Counted from the stretch's first letter, positions 12,901-25,065 are shown. The stretch: 64,000 bases of DNA from Lutraria lutraria (GCA_964023205.1 OZ026847.1:7500819-7564818), one strand, 5' to 3'. A program made the numbers and translations. The notes: generated by a model from the sequence alone, not told the origin.

Positions 12901-15541
12901 ATTGAAATGATTTTTACGGTAGGAAAAAACGGATGATTCGTCTCCAGGTTCTTATTGAAAATATAACTTTGGTATTCTTATTCCAAAGGGGTATTATTGA
13001 CAAGTTCGGGATTTTGATTTCAAGTGAATAAGCCAGTATGTTGAATGTTTTGATTTCTACTATTAATGTTGATAAAAAATCATTAACAATTGCATTGCTT
13101 GAACACGAGGTGAATTGTATCTGTTATCTAATTTAAGCATATGTAATTATTATATGTTTGTGGTTTTAATGGTTAAGATATTGTCCCTTAACATAAGTGG
13201 CCTAGAAATCTATTGTTTCCATGATATAAGTGGTTTAAATATCCAAGACATTCCCGCCTATGATATAGTTGGTTAAGATATACATGCTATAGACAATATA
13301 ATATTAATGATTTAATCAACATTATTACGATCTTGTTAAATGCTGTATATACCGACTTACTTAAGACGAGATAAATACCGCACACATCAGTCGTTCTAAT
13401 ATGTAACATGACTGTAAATTATCGGAAAATACTAAGTTGTATTTGTTTTGTGTTCAGTCATTGAACTTATGCATCCAAACGTTTATAACGCAATCGCTTC
13501 ATAATACAACTATTTACAATAACGACACTAATCAAAGTACTGAAAGTACTATCGAAATGTGATTTTTTTCCATACGAGGCAAAAAGAGAAATGTATCCAT
13601 ATTGTTCGTACCTATGCAAATATTTTTAACATTTACACTAACGGACCGACCTAACATTTACATTATTATATTGCAAGACATGTAATGTTTTTGACACTGA
13701 AGAATGACATACGCTTTAATTTACTAGTCTTTTAGCATTTAAAAAAGAAAGGTTAACAACACATTAAATTAAGACAAGTAATGAAATTGCATTCAGAACT
13801 CTTTTTAATACACAAACAAGTGAACAACCATATAAGTAACAGTAAATATCAAAACAATACTATTGTTTTTAACACGGTATTCAGTACATCGCCACATTGA
13901 ATACAGGGTCACTCAAATAAAAAGACCCTGATATAATGTTATATGATTAAAAGTTAACCCGAATTTGCGCGAGATTCAGAAGTGATAATGTAATTCTAAA
14001 TAATTTTGCAAAAAAAGGAACTCTTTATTTACTATTTTAAGCCCACCATAAATATATTACGTTAATATCTAGAGATTCGAATTATTGTTCGCAAGTAACA
14101 TAACAACACGATTTTAAGTCAACATCATAATTTATTTTTAGGCACAAGTTCTTATTGTCAATAATATTATAAGACAATTGTTACCCGCATCTAAACGAGT
14201 GATCGTATATATACCATCATAACTTTATCCCATGGCCTTGACATATTAGTAAACAAATAATAATGGTAGTATAACAAGGTGACCTACAACAATAAAGATT
14301 GATAAAGTATTGAGTAATACCATAATTAAATTTTATACTACATTATTGTAATACATAATGCACCGAACTAGATGGCATGATCTACATACATAGCCAATAT
14401 TGAATAGCACAGTAATTCTATATTGCACTATATTACAAAACCGAAAGATTATGCAAAACAGCAATACTAAGACGCGCTGTTTTATTGGCTAACAGCGGAT
14501 ACACGGGTTTAATTATTCACGTAAATTTGAATATTTCATGTATTTTACCGACATTCACTTATTTAGTGCATGACACTTTCCATGTGGTTACAATAAAATG
14601 ACTTGAAACATATTTTTGTCAAACTATTTAGTTGGGACCTATTTTCTTGTGCGCCTTTTCTTTAAACAAGCTGTTATGGAGTCCAAGGAAGGGTCTCAGC
14701 TTGATGATAACATAGGAACGTGTAAAAAATCAGATTCCAAAAACTTATCAAAGTACTGCCATGGTAGCTTCGCGACTGGTAGTACTTCACATAGAATACA
14801 TGAATATCAGTTATGTTGTGTTATCATGAAGTTAATCATTACGCTTCTATTAAAACAGTATTGGATTTTGCATTTCGATCATTTGTTACTTTTAAATGAT
14901 AATTAAATTACTCGCATTAAAATCCCGATATTTTCGCAAATACTAGTCGTGTGTGATCATTAAAAACAACAAAAAGGTTTTATCCATTAAAATGATTTTT
15001 ACGTAATAAAATTACAAATTACGATATAAAAGCTTTAAGATGATGTAAAATACATAGAATTTGAAATTGAAAAAGATAGAGTTATTATTATTATACTATA
15101 TACTATTATTTAATATTTTAATTCTGCTAATGATGATTACTATCAAAACCTTTGAAGTGGAATATGCTATGATAACCCCATGTAAATACATCAACGTTCA
15201 ATATAAACTGTATACGTACATGTCATAAGGAAAATGAAGTATATAATAATTGAATTCAAATTTGTGGAACAATGAATTTCCAATATCTTGAAATATGGAA
15301 AACTGTATAATGTTCAGCTTAAAACTATTAAGAAAGATAATTAAATGCCAATTTCAGTGATGATATTTTGAATGAATTTTGTACTTATAAAAAAGTAAAA
15401 TTACAAATTAAATTTCGCATCGTCCTTATGTACAAATGTAAGACTATAGATAGAAAACCAACCTGAGGAAAGATGTATCTGTCCATTTACTGACCAACAA
15501 CATAAGAACAAGAAGAAAACCTGTAGTCCGTACATAGACAT
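3909..15541 (-). CDS. Cont: Contactin-like cell adhesion protein, 5' part (ten exons, 3' end outside window)
   Basis: Minus-strand exons, read from the start: 15541-15463, 12705-12614, 11447-11362, 10121-9973, 7143-7030, 6787-6595, 5896-5766, 5184-5089, 4632-4399, 4008-3909. All junctions are GT/AG and the phases join without a stop, giving 424 residues so far. Residues 1-20 are a signal peptide with a VFFLFLCCW core. Residues 27-165 are a C-type lectin domain: CLDGW, GQCYLFG, AQSEC, GARLLVVNS, TWFTSGYY, GYGWSLVSG, ANFICE. Ig1 follows (IYLEC ... MDAGYYQC), then Ig2 (RVSC ... DDRTYFC) and the start of Ig3 (LVRLEC). An N-terminal lectin domain followed by Ig domains is the architecture of Drosophila Contactin, a GPI-anchored septate-junction and neural adhesion protein. 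The remaining Ig, FN3 and anchor exons should lie beyond the left edge. No typical calcium/sugar-binding EPN or QPD motif is seen. The family call is firm; orthology is inferred. Confidence 0.88.
6016..6478 (+). repeat. Dispersed repeat, copy 1 (contactin intron)
   Basis: About 460 bp that is closely similar, in the same orientation, to 23954-24409. Both start with TTGCTTTTTTCATAAA and end near AATTCGTCTAGAAAA. No coding potential or terminal inverted repeats are seen, so its class is unknown. Confidence 0.8.
7595..9490. repeat. 27-bp minisatellite with 648-bp higher-order unit (contactin intron)
   Basis: About 70 tandem copies of a 27-bp unit containing ATCTATCAATTGTGATTAC. Rare variants (GCGATTACTT followed by TATGTATCTATTG) recur at 7929, 8577 and 9225, exactly 648 bp apart, which is 24 monomers. 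A 24-mer block has therefore been amplified as a unit. Because 27 is divisible by 3, uninterrupted frames of SINCDYLVL-type repeats appear; these are not genes. The array sits between contactin exons 4 and 5 and decays towards 9650. Confidence 0.95.
10470..11150. repeat. 29-bp minisatellite (contactin intron)
   Basis: About 23 copies of a 29-bp unit with core ACTAGTGTTTTACAATG and ATATGT linkers. The left end is more diverged (TTAGGTTTTACAACG) and the right end is homogeneous. It lies between contactin exons 3 and 4, with no contact to either splice site. Confidence 0.93.
11640..12600. repeat. Degenerate short-period repeat around CATGCTCTTTGTATATAA
   Basis: Loosely tandem copies of a roughly 25-30 bp unit with core GCTCTTTGTATATAAA run from about 11640 to 11990 and resume from 12438 to 12600. 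They fill much of the contactin intron between exons 2 and 3 and are interrupted by the mini-transposon at 11992-12437. Confidence 0.6.
11992..12437. mobile_element. 446-bp MITE with 9-bp target duplication
   Basis: The element is flanked by a perfect direct repeat, GTTCTTTGT (11983-11991 and 12438-12446). Its ends are inverted: TAGTCTGG at the left and CCAGACTA at the right. A second inverted block lies inside, CAGGCAAAGCTCAATAATGG on the left and its near complement at about 12370-12401. There is no coding frame, so it is non-autonomous. A 9-bp duplication would fit MULE-type transposons and 8 bp would fit hAT. The host sequence is rich in CTTTGT, so one base of the duplication could be chance. 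Confidence 0.75.
12706..15462. other. Contactin intron 1, no recognised content
   Basis: About 2.8 kb of AT-rich DNA between the signal-peptide exon and the first lectin exon. At 13130-13330 there are a few degenerate direct repeats containing GTTTAAGATAT and CATGATATAAGTGG-like strings. No gene, RNA or element with clear ends is seen. Confidence 0.6.
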
Positions 15542-16340
15542 TTTATATACCCAGAACATGACTGGATTATTATATGTACCCCTACTAATTCAGGTATTCT
15601 CTCTTTCTCTATAAACCAAGAATGCGTCCATTCTCAAACGATAATTCATATTTGCATTACAGTCTGTATGTAAAGTGTAGTGACCGACATTCTTAGGTGT
15701 CTATGTTTAATATTAGTCCCATAGTTAAATCTCGTGGTTACTTAGGGATACAGTTTTCATTGCTTGATGTCTTCAGTATCTTAAACTTGTAATAACCTGA
15801 TGTAATCAATGACTTTTTTTGTGTCGGCAAATAGCTATTCATAGCTAATGTTTAACATGTCTATATACTATTCCGACAATAAATAAAGTTTGAACTTGAA
15901 CTTGAATGACTTATATAATATATGTATATATACAACGTCCGTATTTACAGATAGGAATAATCATGGAAGCAAACTAACGGGTCTTAAACTTGCACTGCGC
16001 ATGCGTATGTTTTCTACAGTGAAAATAACAGTGATGTCCGAATGTTACCAAAAGCGAAAATTAGAAATTATTTCCCCCCTGATTTTAATGAACATTTGAG
16101 TCAATGGTAGAGTGCACGTGGAAACAGGGATTACATATAGGGTCCTCCATGAAATATAGAACCATATGACCAGATTCACGAAACATCGTACAACGGATGG
16201 TATTTCTGATCGAGTAGATGACCCTTCTAGTATTGGGGCCAGTAAGTAAAAAAAATACAAATGTGGTCTGACACTTCGCACATTTGATCAAATAGCAACA
16301 TATGCCACATGTTTGTATTCATCTTAGCTTGTTTAAGCTT
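15542..16340. other. Region upstream of contactin start, nothing recognised
   Basis: About 800 bp 5' of the first contactin codon. On the minus strand TATATAAA directly abuts the start codon. This is too close to act as a TATA box for this codon unless transcription initiates differently from the usual arrangement. No other motif is supported. Confidence 0.4.
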
Positions 16341-16369
16341 GTCAATATTTATTATGTGTTCTAAGATTG

Positions 16370-17940
16370 AAATAATACGTTGTTTAGGATTGTTGTATGA
16401 TGTATTTTAAGTTTTTTTATAATACGTTGTTTAGGATTGTTATATAATGTATTTTAAGTTTTTTATAATACGTTGTTTTGGATTGTTATATAATGTATTT
16501 TATTTTTTTTTATAATACGTTGTTTTGGATTGTTATATAATGTATTTTAAGTTTTTTTATGATACGTTGTTTTGGATTGTTATATAATGTATTTTAAGTT
16601 TTTTTATGATACGTTGTTTTGGATTGTTATATAATGTATTTTAAGTTTTTTTATGATACGTTGTTTTGGATTGTTATATAATGTATTTTAAGTTTTTTTA
16701 TGATACGTTGTTTTGGATTGTTATATAATGTATTTTAAGTTTTTTTATGATACGTTGTTTTGGATTGTTATATAATGTATTTTAAGTTTTTTTATGATAC
16801 GTTGTTTTGGATTGTTATATAATGTATTTTAAGTTTTTTTATGATACGTTGTTTTGGATTGTTATATAATGTATTTTAAGTTGTTTTATGATATGTTGTT
16901 TTGGATTGTTATATAATGTATTTTAAGTTTTTTTATGATACATTGTTTTGGATTGTTATATAATGTATTTTAAGTTGTTTTATGATACGTTGTTTTGGAT
17001 TGTTATATAATGTATTTTAATTTTTTTATAATACGTTGTTTTAGATTGCTATATAATGTATTTTAAGTTTTTTATAATACGTTGTTTAGGATTGTTATAT
17101 AATGTATTTTAATTTTTTTTATAATACGTTGTTTTAGATTGCTATATAATGTATTTTAAGTTTTTTATAATACGTTGTTTAGGATTGTTATATAATGTAT
17201 TTTAAGTTTTTTATAATACGTTGTTTTAGATTGCTATATAATGTATTTTAAGTTTTTTTTATAATACGTTGTTTAGGATTGTTATATAATGCATTTTAAT
17301 TTTTTTTATAATACGTTGTTTTAGATTGCTATATAATGTATTTTAAGTTTTTTATAATACGTTGTTTTAGATTGCTATATAATGTATTTTAAGTTTTTTT
17401 TATAATACGTTGTTTAGGATTGTTATATAAAGTATTTTAAGTTTTTTTATAATACGTTGTTTTAGATTGCTATATAATGTATTTTAAGTTTTTTATAATA
17501 CGTTGTTTAGGATTGTTATATAATGTATTTTAAGTTTTTTTTATAATACGTTGTTTTAGATTGCTATATAATGTATTTTAAGTTTTTTATAATACGTTGT
17601 TTAGGATTGCTATATAATGTATTTTAAGTTTTTTTATAATACGTTGTTTTAGATTGCTATATAATGTATTTTAAGTTTTTTTATAATACGTTGTTTTAGA
17701 TTGCTATATAATGTATTTTAAGTTTTTTTATAATACGTTGTTGTAGATTGCTATATAATGTATTTTAAGTTTTTTTATAATACGTTGTTTTAGATTGCTA
17801 TATAATGTATTTTAAGTTTTTTTATAATACGTTGTTTTAGATTGCTATATAATGTATTTTAAGTTTTTTTATAATACGTTGTTTTAGATTGCTATATAAT
17901 GTATTTTAAGTTTTTTATAATACGTTGTTTAGGATATGAT
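16370..17940. repeat. 46-bp satellite array (intergenic)
   Basis: About 33 copies of a 46-47 bp unit: TACGTTGTTTTGGATTG, then a TATATAATGTATTTTAAG core, then a T-run. The variants are in blocks. Units with ATGATACG and GGATTGTT occupy about 16550-16990. Units with ATAATACG and AGATTGCT dominate 17030-17930. This shows local homogenisation. Confidence 0.94.
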
Positions 17941-17959
17941 GGATTTTAAGATTGTTATA

Positions 17960-19105
17960 ATACATTGTTTAGGATTGTTAAAAGACATTATATATAATTA
18001 TTGTATGCTGTAATTTAGTACAGTTGTAACATGCCATCAAGGATTTAAAGTTCGCTTCTGACAGTTCTCTCAGTACGATTTGAATCACGAAACTAAAGTT
18101 GATGAAAACATTGGCTTGTCTAATCAACGAATGAATAAAATTTGATTTTAAGTGAAAAACATGTATTTATAGGTGACGTAATTCATATTAGTATAAAAAT
18201 ATCGGCGACAAAAAATGGACGAGTAAAAAAAGTTAAAGGTCGGCTGTAAAGAATAGAATCACTAGAGTTCGTGGAAATCTGGAATTTTATTTACACTTCA
18301 GAACCACTCACATGTGATTAAATACACATAACATTATCCATCATAATTATATTGTTAGAACGTGATCTAAACTATACTAGACCATTATATCATATCTTAG
18401 TGATACATACATGTTGTGATGACGTCCCAAAATAACCGTGAGTTATTACTATACTTGTTTGAAGGATTGTTGGAATATTAAAGTTTCTAATGTAATATGG
18501 ATAATTGGTTGGTGATCAAACAATGCAGTATGTACTCGTATGTAACACAGTTGTATCGTACTCAAACAATTACAGCAGATGTCGACACTCTTAGTTATAG
18601 TTATCGTTTTGGATGTGATCTGATTCTACATCCTGATCATGTGACCCAACACATTGCAAACATACACCGCTTAATGTGGTATCATATTTGACTAAAGCAC
18701 CGGTGTTTACTTATTATCTGATAGATCATAGTCTGAATTACCTGCCCCTTACCACTTCGTACTAAAATACTATAGTACGACGGGAACCAGACTTGGTGTA
18801 TACTTTGCGGAGCTTCCAAGTTGATGAGTGGGGTAATTGTGCAGTCGTTTCTAACGGCGTTATTGTGGCATCGGCACCAATATGTTGCGATTTCCTTGCG
18901 GCTTATAATCACGTAGTTCGTGCTACCTTGTATCATTTTGACAATTTCCCTTTTAGACGAAATCGTTGAGACATTGTTATTGCGTTCACTGAATGTGTAG
19001 TCTCAGGTCACGTGCTACCCACATTAACCTGTGTAACATTGCGCTTTTAAAGTTGGGAAAGGAACTTAATTCAACCTCTGAAATGCAACATAAACAATGT
19101 ACTGC
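17960..19105. other. Intergenic stretch, no gene recognised
   Basis: AT-rich DNA with a less AT-rich island at about 18735-18960 that is open on the minus strand for 84 codons. That translation resembles no family I know and has no splice context, so I do not call it a gene. Confidence 0.5.
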
Positions 19106-19450
19106 CAGGGGCGTAGCTTGTCATGTGATAATGTATCGGCACCATTCTAAGGAGGTCCAGGGCGTCTTTTCACTGTAGATTGCCGTAGACGCATTCTGCA
19201 ACATATTTCGGTGTGCTATAGCCTAAAATATTTCAATATGAAGATCCTGCTAGATTTATTCATTTTTAGTTTTCAATTATCAAATGATTTTCCAAGAAAG
19301 TTGCAAATGTTTAGTAAGAACATGTACATTGTTTAAGCTTTGGGTACTCTGATGGTCCATTCTTCCGGCCCTTAACCATTCATTTTATTACTTTTATTTT
19401 ATTTTATTTTTTAGTGCCTACAGTATCTACATGAAGCTACGCCAGTGTCT
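19106..19450. mobile_element. hAT-like non-autonomous element fragment
   Basis: The left end CAGGGGCGTAGCTTG at 19106 is inverted at the right end, AAGCTACGCCAGTG, finishing at about 19447. A CAGGG/CACTG-type terminus is common in hAT elements. Parts of the interior (CTCTGATGGTCCATTCTTCC) recur at about 20590-20620 and 48145-48170. No clean 8-bp duplication is visible, so the class is tentative. Confidence 0.5.
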
Positions 19451-19890
19451 GTGATATGCTGAATATGACTAGTTATATATTCATGTGAGCATTTTCATGT
19501 AGTTATTACAACTATGGTACACTTTTTGAAACATTTACAAGTTGAAGTTTATCTATTCAAGTGTTTGTACAGACTTTGTTTCGGGGGTATAACAATATGT
19601 ATCAACAGAAAATGAAAAACATATTTATGAAAAGAACTGCTTATAATATTCAAATTCTGAAATTCGATATTGTTTCTGTTTGTATAGCCTATTTAAAGAT
19701 AATTCTATATAAATATGCATTTAATATCATCCCTAGGACAAAAATCTAAGAAATATAGAAGAAATTATTTTCAGATTACGGAAAATTTTGCACCAAGTTA
19801 CCAAAACTGGTTCCCGTTCCATGATGCAGTGCACCAAAGGGCTTTGTACACACAAGTCAACGGGAGCCAGTTTACAAGTTACCATACCAC

Positions 19891-20640
19891 TACGTTCAAA
19901 TTGTCTCCCTTATTAAAAACCAAAAAATGTGATTCTGACTTTATTTTCCTGTTCTTCTGTCTCAAATCATTTATTTAACATCCTTACTAATATCCCTATC
20001 TAAAAGTCAAAACATTTATTTGGCTGATTATAATCATAAAAACGATATTATGTAAAGATGTGTCTGAGGACCGTGGGAAAATTAATTTTGGATTCAAAAA
20101 TCAGTTCGAGTTGTTTCCCTTAGATAATAAGGTAATAAGGGAATAGGATCAAGAATGACCTTTGAACCCAAGGAATGTTTCTTCACGAACCCTTCACAAT
20201 ATAGGCTAGTCTATCTCTAATTGTTGGTTTGTCTAATTTTTTTTCAGGACGTATACATAAGTCAGTAAAATGATCCATTTTAGTGATAAACTGCGTCTAC
20301 TGCACTTGAATATTCTGAACATGTCTATAAAGTTTGATCATTAATAAATCAAATTTACATATTTCTTCTTATATATAAGCATAACTACCTATTGTTTGTG
20401 TCTGCTAAGTCTACAATAGAATTTATAAATTTCATCTGTGTCTGTCAGGGGCATAGCTTGCCCTATACTGATGTGTAGGCATCCGACTTTCTAAGGGATC
20501 CGGGGCATCCCTGCAACATTTCCCGGTGTACTATAGCCTGAAATATTTTAATATGAAGTTCTTGCAGTTCTGCATATACGTTGTTTAAGCTCTAGGTACT
20601 CTGATGGTCCATTCTTCCAACCAATTAAAATTTAAAAGCA
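19891..20640 (+). repeat. Dispersed repeat, copy A (partner at 47436-48260)
   Basis: About 750 bp shared with 47436-48260 in the same orientation. It opens with TACGTTCAAATTGTCTCCC and includes GATGTGTCTGAGGACCGTGG. Towards its 3' end it includes the CAGGGGCATAGCTTG module at about 20449. No protein is recognised. The shared flank TGTGTCTGT before the CAGGGG module suggests that a hAT-like insertion travelled with a larger repeat. Confidence 0.8.
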
Positions 20641-23050
20641 GCTATATTAGACCTACAAGGTACTACTTTTCATGAAAAAAATATCTTAAATAGTATCCAG
20701 ACATAAACAAATATGTACTTCGAATTACTGCGTTAGTCTTGTTCTAATCGTTCTTACAGAATGGTGCTATAAACTTAAAAACGAAAGCCAGACTGAAAAT
20801 TTAGCCAATCGAGTACTGATGCTTGGTCATGTGCCCCTACATAGAGAAATATTCCAATGTTCCTGTGGCAGGTAACAATCTATGCCTCGCGGCAATCTCA
20901 TTGTTAGAGGTGCGAAGTTGGTGATGCAAAATGCAATCGAGCGTAATCAGAGAACGCACAAATATACAAAATGGTCGGAGAGAAGTGGTCGTATTACGTA
21001 ATAGCAGTGTGGTCACAATTTCGGATCAAAAGACCATTAAATATAGGAGGAAAAAGTATGATGTATGATGTTAAATCTTTGAAAAATCTTAAAATATTAT
21101 TTAACGTTTTTAGCGTATTAGGGCAGTCACGATGACTTAAAACATACTGCATGCAAATCCTATAAGCTTATATCAAACAAGAGAATGATGGTTGTTAAAC
21201 ACGGATGCTTCCTAATCACTAACTGAATAGCTTTAGTAAGTTCTAATTATCGATCCTACAAGGACTTGACCGTTGACCTAGGGATCTCGAAATCAAAAGG
21301 TTTCATCTGGTAATGACCAACAACCCCTTCTTAATCTGGGGACCATATGTATTTTCTCTCTAGTTAATGGCAGACAAAGTTGTTGCGTTGAAGGTCACTG
21401 TGACCTTTAACATCAAAACGAAAGGAGTCATCTACATTGTGTTGACCAATTTCCAAATCAAAGGTCAAGCTTTTATGTTGCAGGCAACTGTTACCTTGAC
21501 CTTTGACTTCAAAATCAACGGAAATCACATATATGTGATGAGCAACCTCACAACTAATAATCTTCGAAGGTAGGGGCCTAGTGAATAAAACATTTTCAGC
21601 GTTATTTCTGTTGAAAATGGTCACCACTTTGAAAAAAAATGGACGATGTGTATTTGAAAAACGGACGTACTGAACTATATCTGTGCCAGTTTTGATACAT
21701 GTACTAGTACTTGTACTTCCAACTGAAGTATTTTTAGATATTGTTTACTTAATCTGCCGGTCTAGAATAAGATAGTATTATCTGCACGAATAACACTGTA
21801 CGTATCAATGAAACTCAAAAAAATCTTATCAGAAGACGACCAATGGCGCCAAATAGCACAGTAGCAATGATCAAGAGCATCGCATGAAAAAATGAAACAT
21901 TCATGATTTGCTTGTGTGTGAACCCAACTGTTCACTTACTCAGGGCCTTATGGGTGCACCAAAGTAAGCTAACCTTGAAGGAAACACGCACATATTTGTA
22001 CGAACTTTAAGGTGTAAAATATTCGTAGACGTGGTACGGGCTGATGTTTACAACATTATACCAAGCATTTAATTTTGCTTGGTAAAGCTCTTGGTAGTGT
22101 ACCTTTGAGTAAGTCAAATGTCATTAATAAAGAGACATTTTTAAATATTACAGTTTATTACATATAAATCCTGTAGACTGATAAAGTCCATTGGATAAAG
22201 ACAAATACATTTTTACAAAATACAAACAAACATAAACGAACAAACAAAACATGTAAGATACAAGGGAAGGTTACATAAATATATAATTACTAAAGATAAT
22301 ACGCATAACTGTCATAATATTATATAATCTATAACGAAATCAACATCTAATTGTATGGATTATATCATAACGAAAACAAAATGAATATATCATTATGCAT
22401 ATAAAATGTAGTACTAAATTGTTGAGAAGACTATAATTAAATGTTGTACAATGTATCGCGTAATTCAAAAGCTTTAAAAAATACTATAAGTTTCTGAAAA
22501 TGTTTTTCGAATTATGATTTTCAAATAATTATTTTAATTTAAACAACTGAACGTATAATGTGAGCTTTTTGTATATCTTTGTTCTAATTTGTGCATAGCA
22601 CTGGCATAATATTATAAATAAATGCTAAACGTGTGGGGGGTAGAACTCTTCATCTGCTACAGAGTTTCTGTCACTCTGTGATTAAGTTCGGTGATAACAT
22701 GAGTAGATTAGATTTTTAGCTTTTTACTCTTATGAATGTTAAATTCATGTTCTCTATTGGTGTATGCCGTTATCATGAATAAATAAACTTATACAAATCA
22801 TGTTTAGATGAAAGATCCAAAGATTAAGTTATTAATGGGAAGGTTATGATAAAGTTAACTCACAACAATGTTAAACACACAATGGTAATATTCCATCATT
22901 CAAAACCAACTGATTAAAGTTTATAAATAAAGAAACATCACGCCTTGGACATCATGTTTACTTCATGCATCATGCACTGTCCAGGAGGAGAGTTTTTTGT
23001 CAGCAAAATATGACAATGAATATTTATCTCAAGAGCTAGTGATAAAGAAT
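20641..23050. other. Intergenic DNA with one dispersed repeat fragment
   Basis: Mostly unique-looking AT-rich sequence. At 21370-21640 a fragment rich in GGTCACTGTGACCTTT and TTGACCTTTGACTTCAAAAT resembles 61385-61510 and is part of a dispersed repeat family; its open frames are not genes. No other feature is supported. Confidence 0.6.
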
Positions 23051-23950
23051 CGCTTCTTAGTCCTGATCTGTGAGCAATATGATTTATGTACTCATAACCT
23101 GTGAACAATGTAACTTATCTACTCATAATGTAACATAATTGTAAACTTGTGAACTGTATAATCTATCTACTCATGATACAACAAATAAATGTGTAACTAT
23201 ATAATGTACGAGGGACGTTCGATAGGTAATATGTATTGTGTAATATTTCAAAAAGAACCGACTAACTATCTTGATATAATGAACCCAAGTCTCATCACAA
23301 GTATTAATGTTTGCAAATTGTCTGTAGTTGAAATTTGGAAACGTTTTTAGCAATTCTTTGCCGTTTCAACGCGTATCCTCCAACAGCTTTGGCAACATTG
23401 GGAAACGTTTATCTGCCATTCCTTTCAATCATTTCCCTGGTTTTTTTTTTGGAGACAATAGTTAATCCTGCTGCAGTCATCGGTCGTCCTGATTTTGCAG
23501 AATTTTTAACTGTCCCCGTGCAAGTAACAAAACTCTTTTTCCAACAACCACCTGATATCTTAAGGGTCCCATAAAGTTTTATGTAAGCTCAAATTTCTTA
23601 AAATTTGTCAACACGCTTTCCAACTATTTTTTCAACAGTGGTCAACGAGTGACTTTCTTGAAATAAAGATTTTTGGCAATTTTGTGTTGAAATTAATATT
23701 CATTTATATACCATTGTAAATGTATTGAATAGAGCTATCCAGAAATATAAATATTAGTAATATCGTGCTTACGGTTTTCGTGTTATAGTACAATACACAT
23801 TACACATCGAACATACCTCATATGTACTAATGGTGTAACATATAAACGTGTAAACTATATAATTGATGTACTCATGATATAACATACGAAATTGTGAACT
23901 ATATAATGTATGTACTCATAATGCAACATATAAACTTGTGTACTATGTAT
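23050..23950. repeat. Degenerate ~45-bp minisatellite split by a mariner
   Basis: Direct repeats around GTGAACTATATAATGTATGTACTCAT occur at 23085-23208 and again at 23821-23945. The mariner at 23209-23820 separates the two halves, so it inserted into a pre-existing array. Confidence 0.6.
23209..23820 (-). mobile_element. Decayed mariner element, 612 bp
   Basis: The terminal inverted repeats are CGAGGGACGTTCGATAGG at the left and a diverged complement at the right (CATCGAACATACCTCA). TA dinucleotides lie at both outer ends, as expected for Tc1/mariner. The minus strand encodes transposase fragments: a KNSAKSGRPMTA linker and, 3' of it, CDETWVHYIK, which carries the first catalytic aspartate motif. 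The frame is broken and the C-terminal half is missing. The ends match those at 27375 and 30977, so both belong to one family. Confidence 0.85.
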
Positions 23951-23953
23951 GAA

Positions 23954-24409
23954 GTTGCTTTTTTCATAAAGAATATCGACTGTATATTTTATTCAATCCT
24001 CCATTACGGAGAGTATAACACATGATATGAGTTATACACTTATATTGAAAATCAAAAGTATTTGAAAAATGAATAAATTCATGAATATATTCTACAAGCA
24101 CATGGTAATATCATACGCAACATCAATCAAATAGAATAAACCCTAAATGTTGACAAATTCACCATAAATCTGAGCACTATGATACAGTCACATTTAACTT
24201 CAAATAGCATTTCAGATATATACCACACACCAACTTATCTAGGCAATGCATGCATGATTTACTTATCTATCAACTATTAATAGATTCAGTCATCACCATT
24301 AGCCAATCAAATGGTTAGGATTAGCCAAACTAGTGATAGACACTATACTAAATACCCACAAACAACTGTAATAAACTAATACCCATGGGTATAATTCGTC
24401 TAGAAAATA
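23954..24409 (+). repeat. Dispersed repeat, copy 2
   Basis: Closely similar to 6016-6478, in the same orientation. It sits just downstream of the mariner-interrupted minisatellite. Confidence 0.8.
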
Positions 24410-25065
24410 TGATATTGTAATGTCATTAATTAGTGAAGTTTAATTTAGCTAAGTTATTTGTCCGTGATTCGCTGTATTAGCGCAATGCATGTTCTATATT
24501 AGATGTACTATAGATCTATTATTGTCAATAACGTATCATTTTGTGGTAGCAACAAAGATATATGGAAAATAATAAGATTACCAATATGTATTTTTTGTTG
24601 TCCTTTTTAATTAACATTCAAACTGGATTAATATCAAACTAATTCACAATAACCTTTGTACAGAATCAACAGCGTCTTATAGATACTTAAACCAGTTTCA
24701 TCTCCTTGTAACAGGCCGTCCTTACAACACGAGTGTTCTATCAGTGATAAACTAGTCCACTCTTTACATCTTGATTTTAGATAGTAAAGTAAGAGCGATC
24801 AACTTTTTCAAAGTTTGTTTAATTTTACTGATAGTGAGTTGATAACGCTACACATTTGTGCGAGCAACCTTCACAAACGTGTCCTGCCTTATTCACTCCA
24901 AGTCATTCTGTTTGTACGGACTGTATTTGAGCATATGAACATATTGTGTGTGGCTCTTTTTTATTTCATTGATGTAGCATTTCTTCAATAAATCGTTACA
25001 AACTTTCTTAGAAGTGTTATTTGGTAAAGTTGATAGCGAAACTCAGTGACTTGATCATTTGAACA
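24410..25065. other. 5' flank of the NRF-6-like gene
   Basis: About 650 bp upstream of the start codon. It is less repetitive than its surroundings and should contain the promoter and 5' UTR. No convincing TATA or CCAAT box could be placed. Confidence 0.35.

Noticed and set aside
18682..18936. 84-codon minus-strand frame in a less AT-rich island
   Set aside because: No recognised similarity, no splice-site support and no partner exons nearby.
21364..21627. Opposed short frames on both strands
   Set aside because: They lie in a dispersed repeat with GTCACTGTGACCTTT motifs shared with 61385-61510 and have no domain.
23335..23574. Plus-strand frame across the first mariner
   Set aside because: Antisense shadow of the transposase fragment, which reads KNSAKSGRPMTA on the minus strand.
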